From: Caryophanales bacterium UBA7057 | GTDB taxonomy: Bacteria > Bacillota_I > Bacilli_A > RF39 > UBA660 | Length of the DNA stretch: 64,000 nt | Assembly (NCBI GenBank): GCA_002493865.1 | Contig: DLAC01000010.1 | Coordinates: 44,872-108,871, forward strand | Reading direction: 5' to 3' | Shown: piece after piece, positions 1 through 8,759 of the stretch | Numbering within the stretch: position 1 is the first letter of the stretch | How the letters are laid out: every line of letters begins with the position of its first letter | Translations under genes and position numbers: made by a program | The notes under the pieces: model-generated | Databases searched by the model: none | Told to the model about the DNA's origin: nothing | The model's input: the letters and a program-made list of their open reading frames with translations, nothing else

Positions 1-9
1 TGGTTTCAT

Positions 10-38
10 TTGACAAAACAAGCCAAAATGTGTATAAT
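10..38 (+). promoter_or_regulatory. SigA-type promoter of the ankyrin-repeat gene
   Basis: A perfect -35 TTGACA at 10-15 and a perfect -10 TATAAT at 33-38 are separated by 17 bases. They lie just upstream of the gene starting at 72, which has AGAGGTG as its ribosome binding site. This is seen directly in the sequence. Confidence 0.85.
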
Positions 39-71
39 ATTGAACTATCCCGTGTATAAGAGGTGTTATAG

Positions 72-767
72 ATGTTTTATGATGAAGCCAAAGCCATTGA
101 GGCTGTTCAAAAAGACCCATCATTGGTTTTTGAACTGATTAGAGAGGGTCATACAGAACTCGTTGACAAAGTGCTTAAAAAGAAAATCGTGGATATTAAC
201 ACTTGCGATGATGCAGGTAATAGTATTTTGATTCGATTACTCAAACATGGTGATTATGAATTAGTACTTCACCATATGGGAAATAAAGATTGGGATGTTA
301 ACCATCAAAACTTAGTGGGTAATACATTCGCCCATTTTCTAGTTTCTATCAACTATGTGAATGTAGTCGAAATCATAGCCAAACTAAAGAAGAATAAAAA
401 ATTTCTTCCCAATATTAAGAATAATAAGGGAGAAACCATTTTAGATAAGTCAATTAATGACCATTATATCTATACAACAGTAAAAATTCTAGAAGATGAG
501 AGATTTAATAATATCGATGTCGTATCTTTTAAAAATTTGTATGATACTTATATTAAAAGCAATAAATACGGGAAATATTCAAAGCTTACAAATTTAGAAA
601 TGATTATGGACAATCTAGAAGAAAAGTCATTACTTCCAAGAATGGAAAAACTGGTGGCATTCATTAGAAATAACTTTGATGTTATCAAAGATGAGGTATT
701 AACCAATCAAAAATTTACTTGTATGGATAGTATCATTAACAACGTATTAAAAGAAAGTAACGCTTAA
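72..767 (+). CDS. Ankyrin-repeat-like protein
   Basis: This 231-residue protein has no signal peptide or membrane segment and is probably cytoplasmic. Two or three degenerate ankyrin repeats can be read at about residues 40-125: DINTCDDAGNSILIRLLK, then DVNHQNLVGNTFAHFL, then NIKNNKGETILDKSI, each with the ankyrin-like pattern of a turn, a G-T/S-hydrophobic core and paired helices. The C-terminal 100 residues are helical, with no motif I recognise. Ankyrin repeats bind other proteins, but the partner is unknown. The gene has its own strong promoter and terminator, so it is a single transcription unit. The ATG at 72 follows AGAGGTG at a good distance. The repeat assignment is an inference from pattern. 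Confidence 0.7.
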   Translation: MFYDEAKAIEAVQKDPSLVFELIREGHTELVDKVLKKKIVDINTCDDAGNSILIRLLKHGDYELVLHHMGNKDWDVNHQNLVGNTFAHFLVSINYVNVVEIIAKLKKNKKFLPNIKNNKGETILDKSINDHYIYTTVKILEDERFNNIDVVSFKNLYDTYIKSNKYGKYSKLTNLEMIMDNLEEKSLLPRMEKLVAFIRNNFDVIKDEVLTNQKFTCMDSIINNVLKESNA

Positions 768-781
768 TGCGTTATTTTTTT
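758..781 (+). terminator. Rho-independent terminator
   Basis: TAACGC (758-763) and GCGTTA (769-774) form a six-base-pair stem with a TTAAT loop, followed by a run of eight T. The hairpin overlaps the stop codon of the ankyrin-repeat gene. Confidence 0.8.
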
Positions 782-820
782 GAATTTATTGATAAATTGC
801 TGGTTAATTTCACTCAAATG

Positions 821-829
821 TGATATAAT
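821..829 (+). promoter_or_regulatory. Extended -10 promoter element before the first glycosyltransferase
   Basis: TGA followed by TATAAT at 824-829 forms an extended -10 element. No good -35 hexamer is present at 16-18 bases upstream. It lies 27 bases before the GTG start at 856. Confidence 0.6.
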
Positions 830-855
830 AGGGATATTTTTAGAGGGGGATTCTA

Positions 856-1866
856 GTGAAGGATGTAAGCGTTATTGTACCAATTTATAATAAAGAAGCT
901 TTTTTGGATCAATCCTTAAATAGTTTATTAAACGGAGTAGGTAAAGATTCAGAAATCCTATTAATTGATGATCATTCTACGGATCGGAGTTTTTCTATTG
1001 CCGAAGATTTCGCTAAGAGGGATTCTCGAATTCGACTTTTAAGAAATAAAGTAAATCGTGGTGTTTCCTATGCAAGAAACAAAGGAATCAAGGAAGCAAA
1101 AGGAAAATATATTGGATTTTTTGATGCTGATGATCAGGTCGATTATGGATTTTATGATAAATTGTGCCAGAGTGCTGCTTCCATAGATATAGCCCCTGAT
1201 ATTGTTGTTGGTGGATTCAATTGTATTGATGTGAATCATCTCGAAATTGTCTTTCCTACTTTGTCTATCTTAGTTGATGGAGTTCCTTTTTCTCTTCAAC
1301 GAAGAAAATTTGCATCTGGTGAAACGTTTTCTTGCTGTAACAAGATCTATCATCGAGACTTTTTAGAGCAAAAATATTTTCCTGATTTTAGCAAGGAAGA
1401 TATCTATTTTCATTATTGGACCATGAAGACTGCTAGTAAAGTTTTAGAACATAGGGAAACCCAGTATTACTATCATCCACAGGAAGATGGAAGAAATTTT
1501 TCTTATTACAATCTTCCGAATGGGGATTTTTATAGTTTTGTAGAAGGTTATCAATGGCTACAACAAAAAATTGGAAATGATCAGTATTATCTTTCCTCTT
1601 TTCATAAGGCAGTTGAGCAAGCTTTTTATGGTTATATTCAATCCATTACTAGTTGGCATATATCTTTTGATGATCAAGTAGATTTAATTGGAACGATGAT
1701 TGATTACTGTACAAGAGTTCATCATATGGATTTAAGTCATTTAGATGTTGTCAGTTTAAATTACTATAAATTCTATCAGAAAAAATACTCGGAAACTTCA
1801 CTAGAAGATTTAACAAAAAAACTAAATCGTCTTTCTTTCAATTATCCAAGACGAAAGAGGAGATAA
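856..1866 (+). CDS. Family 2 glycosyltransferase (GT-A fold)
   Basis: The 336-residue protein begins with the family 2 signature SVIVPIYNKEAFLDQSL, followed by LLIDDHSTD (about residues 35-43) and the metal-binding FFDADD near residue 90. These are the nucleotide-sugar and divalent-metal sites of a GT-A inverting glycosyltransferase. The conserved N-terminal catalytic region covers about residues 1-110; the C-terminal 220 residues are specific to this pair of genes. There is no membrane anchor. The GTG start at 856 follows AGAGGGGG. A clear paralogue follows at 1980, so this is a tandem duplicate. Acceptor and donor cannot be told from sequence; a role in cell-surface polysaccharide or glycoprotein modification is likely but inferred. 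Confidence 0.88.
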   Translation: MKDVSVIVPIYNKEAFLDQSLNSLLNGVGKDSEILLIDDHSTDRSFSIAEDFAKRDSRIRLLRNKVNRGVSYARNKGIKEAKGKYIGFFDADDQVDYGFYDKLCQSAASIDIAPDIVVGGFNCIDVNHLEIVFPTLSILVDGVPFSLQRRKFASGETFSCCNKIYHRDFLEQKYFPDFSKEDIYFHYWTMKTASKVLEHRETQYYYHPQEDGRNFSYYNLPNGDFYSFVEGYQWLQQKIGNDQYYLSSFHKAVEQAFYGYIQSITSWHISFDDQVDLIGTMIDYCTRVHHMDLSHLDVVSLNYYKFYQKKYSETSLEDLTKKLNRLSFNYPRRKRR

Positions 1867-1979
1867 AAAATTTGTATGGTTCAATGAAGCAATACATCAT
1901 GAGGTGTTAGTTCAAATAGATATATTATTCATTAAAAATTATTTATACTATTATAAGAATGTTTTAGGAGGTGGTAACA

Positions 1980-3029
1980 GTGAAGAAAGTGAGTGTAGTT
2001 GTACCAGTTTATAATAAACAACCATATTTAAAAGAATCATTAGAGAGTCTACTTTCTGATTCCTCTGAAAATATAGAATTTTTACTAATTGATGATGCAT
2101 CTACAGATGGTAGCCTTTCTATATTGGAGAATGCCTCTAAAAATGATTCTAGAGTTCGTATTTTAAAAAATTCATCAAATTTAGGAGTTAGTTCTACTAG
2201 AAATAGGGGAATTTGTGAAGCAAAGGGCGAGTATATTGGTTTTTTTGATGCCGATGATATTGTAAGCTCAGGTTTTTATCAAACTTTGTATCAGACTGCA
2301 ACTCATTATAGAAAACGTCCAGATATGGTTGTTGGGAATCTAACTATCTATGGTGGACTTTCAACGTATTTATTGGGAAAGCAATCTTATACAAATACTC
2401 AAGTGGAAATTCCGAATGTGTTACAACCGTATCTTCCATTTTCTCTACAACGACATCAATTTTTTACGAAAGAAGTGCCTTCTTGTTGTAATAAAATTTA
2501 CCATCGTAACTTTTTAAAAGAAAGAAGGTTCCCAGATTATATCAAAGAAGATGTTTATTTTCATAGTTGGGTAAGTCATGATGCCAAGCGTGTGGTAGAA
2601 GATAGAAGTGTTAATTATTATTACTGTGTCAACCATAGTGAGCGAGATAATTCTGCTTTTAAGCATCCATGTGGAGATTTTATTGAACTGATTGATGCTT
2701 ATTATTGGAGTCTTCTAAAAATAGGAGATTCTCCATTATTAGTAGATGCACTTAAGAAGTTTCAATGTCAAATTTTAGAATCATTTTTACATCAATGTGT
2801 TTGTTGGGAAATACCATATCCTGAAAAGGTTAAATTAATTGGAACTGTTTATGATTACTGTGTTCATCTTGATCCAGAATTTCAAAGTACAACTACAGAT
2901 TTATCTTTGAAAATTATTGAAATGTATCAACAGTATCTAGTAGCAAATCAAAATCCAACTGATGATATCAGAAAAATAGAAAAAAGATTATCTGTATTAT
3001 CAAAAATATATCCTAGATGTAGATCATAA
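1980..3029 (+). CDS. Family 2 glycosyltransferase, paralogue of the preceding gene
   Basis: The protein carries the same landmarks as its neighbour: SVVVPVYNKQPYLKESL, LLIDDASTDGS and FFDADD. It also shares the downstream CCNKIYHR and FP[DY]..KED[VI]YFH segments, so the two proteins are homologous along most of their length. A GTG at 1971 is in frame but overlaps the AGGAGG at 1966-1971. The GTG at 1980 has proper spacing and matches the start of the paralogue, so I chose it. The predicted protein is soluble or peripheral. About 110 bases without a clear terminator separate the two genes, so co-transcription is possible. The sugar specificity is unknown. Confidence 0.87.
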   Translation: MKKVSVVVPVYNKQPYLKESLESLLSDSSENIEFLLIDDASTDGSLSILENASKNDSRVRILKNSSNLGVSSTRNRGICEAKGEYIGFFDADDIVSSGFYQTLYQTATHYRKRPDMVVGNLTIYGGLSTYLLGKQSYTNTQVEIPNVLQPYLPFSLQRHQFFTKEVPSCCNKIYHRNFLKERRFPDYIKEDVYFHSWVSHDAKRVVEDRSVNYYYCVNHSERDNSAFKHPCGDFIELIDAYYWSLLKIGDSPLLVDALKKFQCQILESFLHQCVCWEIPYPEKVKLIGTVYDYCVHLDPEFQSTTTDLSLKIIEMYQQYLVANQNPTDDIRKIEKRLSVLSKIYPRCRS

Positions 3030-3089
3030 AACTTATGAGAAGTGGATTGAAATTTTCTGTGGTAATTTGTTTCATGTCAATCTAAATGG

Positions 3090-3098
3090 TGATATAAT
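3090..3098 (+). promoter_or_regulatory. Extended -10 promoter of miaB-ymcA
   Basis: TGA plus TATAAT (3093-3098) forms an extended -10 element 26 bases before the chosen miaB start. An in-frame TTG at 3098 overlaps this -10 box, which argues against that longer start. Confidence 0.65.
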
Positions 3099-3124
3099 TG
3101 GAAAAGAAAAAGGAAGTGATTGTG

Positions 3125-4537
3125 ATGCAATTACCAAATTATAAAGAAGCAAGAAGTCGTAAAAAACAGCAAATTCAGAAGGAAGAGTATAAAAAAGATG
3201 AAAGTTTTGGGCAATTAGGAAAAGGGAAGACATATTATGTAAAGACTTATGGCTGTCAAATGAATGAGCATGATAGTGAGAATATTAAAGCGATGCTTGA
3301 AGAACTTGGATTTATTGAAAGTTTAGAAATGGAAGCATCTGATTTAGTGATTTTAAATACTTGTTCTATCCGTGAGAATGCACATAATAAAGCCTTTGGA
3401 ATGCTTGGTAGATTAAAACATTTAAAAGAGACTAGGAAAGATCTCATTCTTGGGCTATGTGGATGTATGGCTCAAGAAGAGGGAGTTGTAGATGAGATTC
3501 TACATAAATATCGTCAAGTAGATTTTGTTTTTGGAACTCACAATTTGCACCGTCTTCCATATATTCTTAAAAAACATATGGATAGTAATCAGCAGGAAAT
3601 AGAGGTACTCAGTGTTGAGGGGAATTTAATTGAGGGTATGCCTGTCAAAAGAGCAAGCAAGCATAAGGCATTTGTGAACATTATGTATGGTTGTGATAAA
3701 TTCTGTACGTATTGTATTGTTCCTTATACAAGGGGAAAGCAAAGAAGTCGTAAAAAGGAAGATATTTTAAAAGAAGTAGAAGAACTTGTGTCTTCAGGAT
3801 ACAAAGAGGTTACTCTTTTGGGTCAAAATGTAAATGCCTATGGAAAAGACACAGATAGTGATTATTCTATGGCAAACTTATTGGAAGATGTTGCCAAAAC
3901 CAATATTCCTCGTGTTCGTTTTATGACGAGTCATCCTTGGGATTTTACAGATCAAATGATTGAAATCATTGCCAAGTATCCAAACATTATGCCATCGATT
4001 CATTTGCCAGTGCAGTCTGGAAGTAGTCGTATTTTAAAATTAATGGGTCGTCGCTATACGAAAGAAGAATATATAAAATTATTTGATAAAATGAAGGAAA
4101 AGATTCCGAATGTTAGCATTTCAACAGATATTATTGTTGGTTTTCCTGGAGAAACAGAAGAAGACTTTAAAGAAACTTTGGAATTAGCGGAGTACTGTAA
4201 ATATGACAATGCCTTTACATTTATTTATTCCCCTCGTGAAAATACAGCCGCTTGTCGATTACAGGATGATACACCATTACAGGAAAAAGAAAAACGACTC
4301 TATCGTCTTAATTCTATTGTCAATCAATATTTCTTAGAAAATAATCAAAAGATGATTGGAAAAACGGTTCCAGTATTAGTAGAAGGACACAACGAGAATG
4401 GAAAGACAGAGCTTTATGGATATACAGATAATAATAAGTTAATTAATTTTGATGGAGATGACTCTTTGATTGGAACAATTATTCCTGTTGAAGTAGTAGA
4501 TGCAAAAACTTGGAGTTTAGATGGAAAAATCGTTTAG
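3125..4537 (+). CDS. miaB: tRNA-2-methylthio-N6-dimethylallyladenosine synthase MiaB
   Basis: MiaB is a radical-SAM methylthiotransferase that adds a methylthio group to i6A37 of tRNAs reading UNN codons. The sequence shows the N-terminal MTTase domain with its three cysteines (KTYGCQMNEHDSE, LNTCSIRENA, LCGCMAQ), the radical-SAM CxxxCxxC in YGCDKFCTYCIVPYTRG, and a C-terminal TRAM-like domain. The length of about 470 residues is normal. The ATG at 3125 follows AGGAAGTGA; an upstream TTG at 3098 overlaps the promoter and was rejected. The 3' end overlaps ymcA by 17 bases, and cotE follows. The order miaB-ymcA-cotE is the same as in Bacillus subtilis. Confidence 0.95.
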   Translation: MQLPNYKEARSRKKQQIQKEEYKKDESFGQLGKGKTYYVKTYGCQMNEHDSENIKAMLEELGFIESLEMEASDLVILNTCSIRENAHNKAFGMLGRLKHLKETRKDLILGLCGCMAQEEGVVDEILHKYRQVDFVFGTHNLHRLPYILKKHMDSNQQEIEVLSVEGNLIEGMPVKRASKHKAFVNIMYGCDKFCTYCIVPYTRGKQRSRKKEDILKEVEELVSSGYKEVTLLGQNVNAYGKDTDSDYSMANLLEDVAKTNIPRVRFMTSHPWDFTDQMIEIIAKYPNIMPSIHLPVQSGSSRILKLMGRRYTKEEYIKLFDKMKEKIPNVSISTDIIVGFPGETEEDFKETLELAEYCKYDNAFTFIYSPRENTAACRLQDDTPLQEKEKRLYRLNSIVNQYFLENNQKMIGKTVPVLVEGHNENGKTELYGYTDNNKLINFDGDDSLIGTIIPVEVVDAKTWSLDGKIV

Positions 4538-4862
4538 TCAGGAAATCCCAAAGAAAGTTCAGGAGATTGTAGATTTTATCAAATCCTCTGAAGAGTATCA
4601 AAAATATCTCTACTTAGAGAATAAAATGAAAAGTCATCCCATCATTCCAAAAACAATTGAGGAAATTAAAAAACTTCAAAAAGAGGCTGTACAAAAAGAA
4701 AGCCAGGAATTAGATATTACATCTATTGAACAAAGGCTTTCTTCTTTGGAAAAAGAGTTAAAAGATATTCCTCTATATCAAGATTTTCTTTATCAACAGG
4801 AAAATTTAGATCATTTATTTACCTATATTAAAGATACAATTGAACAATTATTTCAGTTTTAA
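4521..4862 (+). CDS. ymcA: YmcA/YlbF family regulator (RicA-like)
   Basis: This small all-helical 113-residue protein has the heptad-rich pattern of the YlbF/YmcA family. In B. subtilis YmcA (RicA), with YlbF and YaaT, forms an iron-sulfur complex that modulates RNase Y activity and development, including sporulation and biofilm formation. The family assignment rests on helical pattern and length, and above all on position: it overlaps miaB by 17 bases and lies just before cotE, exactly as in Bacillus. The C-terminal cysteines of Bacillus YmcA are absent here, so cluster binding may differ. A terminator follows immediately, so miaB and ymcA form one operon. Confidence 0.75.
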   Translation: MEKSFSQEIPKKVQEIVDFIKSSEEYQKYLYLENKMKSHPIIPKTIEEIKKLQKEAVQKESQELDITSIEQRLSSLEKELKDIPLYQDFLYQQENLDHLFTYIKDTIEQLFQF

Positions 4863-4867
4863 AAATG

Positions 4868-4892
4868 ATTCCAAAAACGGAATTGTTTTTTT
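4868..4892 (+). terminator. Rho-independent terminator of miaB-ymcA
   Basis: ATTCC (4868-4872) and GGAAT (4879-4883) form a short stem around AAAAAC, followed by TG and a run of T. Confidence 0.7.
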
Positions 4893-4919
4893 CTTTATAG
4901 CAACAAAACCATTCTTTTG

Positions 4920-4928
4920 CATAAATTA
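4920..4928 (+). promoter_or_regulatory. Putative SigE/SigK-type -10 element before cotE
   Basis: The only promoter-like element between the preceding terminator and the cotE start is CATAAATTA. It fits the CATA-N3-TA form of the -10 sites of the mother-cell sigma factors; no TATAAT is present. In B. subtilis cotE is transcribed by SigE and SigK. The -35 region is not clear, so this is an inference. Confidence 0.45.
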
Positions 4929-4946
4929 AATTAGAGGAGGGATATT

Positions 4947-5492
4947 ATGGCAAAATCAAGAGAAATTGTTACAAAAGCAGTCGTTGGGAAGGGAAAGAAA
5001 ACATTTGTGACGACAGATGTAATTACCCCAGAAATTATGCCTACAACTATCCTTGGTGCTTGGATTATCAATCATAACTTTTCTGGAAGAAAGAATGGAG
5101 ATAAGGTAGCAATTACCGGTAGTTACGATGTCAATATCTGGTATTCTTGTATGAACGATAGCAAAACAGAGGTTGTAAAGAAAAGTGTTCAATATAATGA
5201 AAATGTTACAGTTCCAAAGAAAAATGAAGCTTCACTTTCTGATGAAGAAGTGGTTATCCGTAGTTTGAAACAGCCAACTTGTACGCGTGCTGAGATTATT
5301 GACGGGAAAATAGAATTTACAGTAGAAAAAGAGTTAGGAATCGAATTAGTTGGAGATACAAAAGTAAAAATTAGTTATGAAGAAGAAGAGGATCCATGGG
5401 AAGATATCGAGGATGATCAAACAGAAATAGAATTAGAACAGGCGGAACAGCAAATAGATAATGAAATCCAAGAAGAATTTCTAGATGAATAA
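4947..5492 (+). CDS. cotE: Outer spore coat morphogenetic protein CotE
   Basis: CotE directs assembly of the outer spore coat and acts in the mother cell around the forespore. The 181-residue protein matches the family in length, start (MAKSREIVTKAVVGKGKK) and internal landmarks: TTILGAWIINH, GSYDVNIWYS and the PTCTRAEI segment, followed by an acidic C-terminal tail of about 40 residues. The ATG follows GAGGAGGG. It lies directly behind miaB-ymcA as in Bacillus, but mutS, which follows cotE there, is replaced here by a lineage-specific duplicated module. A mother-cell-type promoter (4920-4928) and a terminator flank the gene, so it is monocistronic. This gene is strong evidence that the organism sporulates. 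Confidence 0.93.
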   Translation: MAKSREIVTKAVVGKGKKTFVTTDVITPEIMPTTILGAWIINHNFSGRKNGDKVAITGSYDVNIWYSCMNDSKTEVVKKSVQYNENVTVPKKNEASLSDEEVVIRSLKQPTCTRAEIIDGKIEFTVEKELGIELVGDTKVKISYEEEEDPWEDIEDDQTEIELEQAEQQIDNEIQEEFLDE

Positions 5493-5519
5493 AGTATCGT
5501 TATGGTACTTTATTTTTTT
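5490..5519 (+). terminator. Rho-independent terminator after cotE
   Basis: TAAAGTA (5490-5496) and TACTTTA (5506-5512) form the stem, followed by a T7 run. The hairpin begins inside the cotE stop codon. Confidence 0.75.
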
Positions 5520-5572
5520 GTATTCTATTGGTTTTAGTGTTAAAATAAGTACATAGTAGGTGAGGTGTAAAA

Positions 5573-6421
5573 ATGAGTCGTAAAACAGAAAAAAATATAA
5601 AGATTGCTATTGTAATATTAATAATAATATTAATAGGATTTTTAGTTTTTATTTTAGTAGATAGCTTCTTATCAGAAAATAACAAAGAAAAAGATAAACC
5701 AATATTCTCAAATAATCCTATTTCATCACCAATGCAAAATCAGGAAGCAAACGAACCAGAAGAGCAGGAAATTGAAATCTCTATGGAGTTGGCGGAGAAA
5801 CTTTATAATATGCTTTATGAACCAATGGATTGTGGAAGTAGATTATTCTCTCATTATGGTAGTGACAAGATAGTTCCAAATGATTTTAGTAACTTAGAAA
5901 AAAATTTTATTGTAGTTATGAATCTAAATAAAGAAAGGGTTCTACATCAGAATCCAAAATATACAAAAGAGGAAATTATTGAAACAAAGAATCGTATTTT
6001 TGGTAAAGAAGCCACGTTCGAAATTATAAATAGCAATAGTTGTTATCACTTTCATTTGGGAGAGGATGGAAATTACACCGTCGAATGGCAATGCGGTGGA
6101 GATATGTGTAGTCCATTAACTCTTACAAAACTTTCAAAGGCTGTACAGAAAGGGAATAAAATATATATAGACCAAATGGTAATTTTTAGTTTGACAGGTG
6201 AATCTGGTGAAAGTGATGAGAATACAGCTTATTATTACCAAGACTATAATAGAACAAAGCTGCTTGGAAAAAAAGAATTTATAGATTCATATGATTATAT
6301 GATTAATTCTGATAAACTCGATTGGAATCAATATGAAAATCAAGCAAGTATTTATCAATATACTTATCAAGATAATAATGATGGAACTTATACATTTATT
6401 CAAATAGAAAAAATTAAATAA
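5573..6421 (+). CDS. Membrane-anchored extracytoplasmic protein of unknown function (copy 1)
   Basis: I do not recognise this 282-residue protein as a named family. It has a short basic N-terminus, one membrane helix (about residues 10-32), an acidic Pro/Asn/Glu-rich linker (about 36-65) and a predicted extracytoplasmic domain of about 215 residues. That domain has conserved cysteines (MDCGSR, NSCYHF, WQCGGDMCSP) that could pair as disulfides. It is paralogous to the gene at 8760, sharing the spacing of these cysteines, the YYYQD segment and the NDGTYTFIQIEKI C-terminus. Each copy sits directly before a large M23/tail-tip-like gene, suggesting a functional pair. The ATG at 5573 follows AGGTGAGG. 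Confidence 0.7.
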   Translation: MSRKTEKNIKIAIVILIIILIGFLVFILVDSFLSENNKEKDKPIFSNNPISSPMQNQEANEPEEQEIEISMELAEKLYNMLYEPMDCGSRLFSHYGSDKIVPNDFSNLEKNFIVVMNLNKERVLHQNPKYTKEEIIETKNRIFGKEATFEIINSNSCYHFHLGEDGNYTVEWQCGGDMCSPLTLTKLSKAVQKGNKIYIDQMVIFSLTGESGESDENTAYYYQDYNRTKLLGKKEFIDSYDYMINSDKLDWNQYENQASIYQYTYQDNNDGTYTFIQIEKIK

Positions 6422-6422
6422 C

Positions 6423-6453
6423 AAGGACTTCAGTTTAAACTGTAGCCCTTTTT
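6423..6453 (+). terminator. Terminator-like imperfect palindrome
   Basis: A 28-base palindrome centred on CAGTTTAAACTG, with two mismatches, runs from 6423 to 6450 and ends in TTTTT. It separates the membrane protein gene from the large gene at 6518. Confidence 0.65.
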
Positions 6454-6454
6454 G

Positions 6455-6517
6455 TGTGTTTGGTGCAATTATAAAATGCCCCCTTTCATATATTAAAGTA
6501 GAAAGGAGATATGAAAT
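6455..6517 (+). promoter_or_regulatory. Conserved upstream region with CATATATTA element (copy 1)
   Basis: This stretch is almost identical to 9841-9903 in front of the paralogous large gene, including CATATATTA (6487-6495), AAAGTAGAAAGGAG and the start region. CATATATTA fits the CATA-N3-TA form of SigE/SigK -10 sites, and no SigA -10 box is present. A mother-cell sporulation promoter is plausible; the -35 assignment is uncertain. Confidence 0.45.
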
Positions 6518-8659
6518 ATGGAATTTTTTACGTTTCCTATGGAAACTATGAGAATTATAGCTAATTACAATGATAATAGTGCACATTTTACTGGTGATCC
6601 TAAGGATTATCCAATTGCCAATGCTGGGGCTGATAATTCACGATCAGCTATATTTGCACGAGTTGATTTGAGAGTTGTCGCAAAAAGAGGGGTTGGAAAT
6701 ACTGTTACAAATACGGTATGGTTACAGACTGTTAATCCAGTTAAGACACCAACTTTTGAAGATTATGCATTTATAACACTTACTCATTGGAACGATAGCG
6801 ACAATCTTATGAAAAAATGGGAAGTAGGATTAATAATCCCAAAAGGAGAACTTATTTGCGGTGAAGGAACTGATGGTGTAACTGAAAATCAAATTCAAAT
6901 AGCTTGTGGTAAAGGTTATTCAGATAATTGGACACAAAATACATCAGGTGCTTGGGTTATGACTGGAGATGCTAGAAAACCTGAAGAAGTATTTTATGTA
7001 GATCCTTCATTTACAACTATAGTGGATTCAAGAGGACTTGCTTTTCAATCATTACCTACTTTTTATGGTACACCTTTAGGAAGAAATACAAAGTTAAGGC
7101 AAGTTAACGTTACTACTAATGTACAAGAGGCATATTCAAATGCATCTGGAAACATGATTGGTATGGTAAATCCTGGAGTTTATAATCTTTTACAAGTAAG
7201 TGGTGAATATGCTCAAATTGAATCTGGTCTTTGGGTAAAATTAGTAAGTGGAAGAGTTGTTATTTTAGAGGCAGAAACTGCCCCAAGTACATTAGGCTCT
7301 ATTAATAATACTTCAATTGGTAGTAATGTAAATATTACCATTAATAAGCAAATGGAAAATGTTGAGCATACATTAAGGTATGAATTTGGTTCAACTAATG
7401 CAACAATTGCTACCAGTGTAGATTCAAGTTATCAATTCAATTTATCAAAAGATTTATATTATCATATGATAAATTCTAAATCTGCTAGCATGACTATATA
7501 TTGTGATACTTATTCTAATGGAAATTTAATTGGAACTACTTCTACTGTATTTATAGTATCTGCAGTTGATGATGATGTAAAACCAGATGTATCAATTGCC
7601 ACCTCTGTTGATTCTAAAACAATGGAATTAACAAATGATGAAAATACGATTATTGCTGGAGTTACAGATCTTACATATCAAATAACTGCAGAGCCAAAAT
7701 ATGATGCAAGTATTAATTCTTATCAATTAGAAGATGCTACTGGCATTAAAAGTGTATCTGCAAATGGAACTTTAGAAAAAGTAAATTTAACAGATGCACT
7801 AAAGTATCGTGTAATTGATAGTAGAGGATATAATGATTGGTATTTAAAAGATTTTGATATTGTTTCTTATACAGGAATTGGATTGATCTTTAGTGCAAAT
7901 AGGTCAAATAAAAATAATATGGAAGAAGTAACAATTAATTATTCTGGTACTTTTGATAACAAAGTTTTTGGTACAAAGGAAGGGGCTTTAACTAACCAGT
8001 TAAGTGTTGCATTATATTCTAGAACATCAGATACAGAAGAGTGGGAAAAGGTATTAGATTTAACACCGACTGTTTTAGAAAACAATTACTATCAAGAAAT
8101 GATTTTACCTATGGGATTTAATAAAAATACAACTTACTATTTCAAAATAGTTGTAAATGATTTATTAACAAAAGCGGAAGTTGAATATGAAGTTAAAGAT
8201 GAGCAAAGTCTAAATTTTGAATTTATATATCCGATTGGACGTGGGTTCTTAGATTTTACGAATACAGATTATAGTAATTATCTTGGATTTACTTGGGAAA
8301 AAACATTATTAGGAGTATTTCCAGTAGGATTCGATGGTACTCAAGCAGAATTTAATGTTATAGGTAAAAAAGGAGGAAGCAAATTTTTACAAGCTCATAG
8401 CCATACTTTTTCAGGAACTACTAGTCAAAATGGTAACCATTATCATACAACGATGGGGGTAGAGGCATCAAGTAAGACTAATCCGTCTAAAACAGTTTTA
8501 AGACCTGCTGGATGGGACGGTCAGACAAGTGTTGTTTCTGGTAATGCTGCGGGTGACCATGCACATACTTATAGTGGTACTACTAGCACTGCTGGTAATG
8601 GTAATGCACAGAATTTACCACCATATGAAGTCGTTAATTTCTGGAAAAGAATTGCATAG
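6518..8659 (+). CDS. Large protein with degenerate M23 peptidase-like N-terminus and phage tail-tip-like C-terminus (copy 1)
   Basis: The 713-residue protein has no signal peptide. Residues 1-165 resemble an M23 (LytM) metallopeptidase fold with the order H23...A34, LTHWND and QIQ (6890-6898). The usual zinc ligands Asp and the His-x-His pair are replaced by Ala and Gln, so the domain is probably inactive. An SH3-like segment follows (NPGVYNLLQVSGEYAQIESG, about residues 215-235), then beta-rich repeats. The C-terminal 110 residues are typical of phage tail-collar or fibre tips: FTWEKTLLG, His-rich AHSHTFSG and GDHAHTYSG, and the ending LPPYEVVNFWKRIA. It is paralogous along its length to the gene at 9904. 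No other phage structural genes are nearby. A spore-surface or exported fibre role is possible; the function is inferred only. Confidence 0.7.
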   Translation: MEFFTFPMETMRIIANYNDNSAHFTGDPKDYPIANAGADNSRSAIFARVDLRVVAKRGVGNTVTNTVWLQTVNPVKTPTFEDYAFITLTHWNDSDNLMKKWEVGLIIPKGELICGEGTDGVTENQIQIACGKGYSDNWTQNTSGAWVMTGDARKPEEVFYVDPSFTTIVDSRGLAFQSLPTFYGTPLGRNTKLRQVNVTTNVQEAYSNASGNMIGMVNPGVYNLLQVSGEYAQIESGLWVKLVSGRVVILEAETAPSTLGSINNTSIGSNVNITINKQMENVEHTLRYEFGSTNATIATSVDSSYQFNLSKDLYYHMINSKSASMTIYCDTYSNGNLIGTTSTVFIVSAVDDDVKPDVSIATSVDSKTMELTNDENTIIAGVTDLTYQITAEPKYDASINSYQLEDATGIKSVSANGTLEKVNLTDALKYRVIDSRGYNDWYLKDFDIVSYTGIGLIFSANRSNKNNMEEVTINYSGTFDNKVFGTKEGALTNQLSVALYSRTSDTEEWEKVLDLTPTVLENNYYQEMILPMGFNKNTTYYFKIVVNDLLTKAEVEYEVKDEQSLNFEFIYPIGRGFLDFTNTDYSNYLGFTWEKTLLGVFPVGFDGTQAEFNVIGKKGGSKFLQAHSHTFSGTTSQNGNHYHTTMGVEASSKTNPSKTVLRPAGWDGQTSVVSGNAAGDHAHTYSGTTSTAGNGNAQNLPPYEVVNFWKRIA

Positions 8660-8672
8660 TTTTATTTATTAT

Positions 8673-8703
8673 GAACAAACTCAAATATGAGTTTGTTCTT
8701 TTA
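8673..8703 (+). terminator. Rho-independent terminator
   Basis: A perfect ten-base-pair stem, GAACAAACTC (8673-8682) with GAGTTTGTTC (8689-8698), has a six-base loop and is followed by T residues. Confidence 0.85.
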
Positions 8704-8759
8704 TGTTGTTTTTTATAAAATTAAATGATAAGATAATGACATAATAGGTGAGTTGTAAA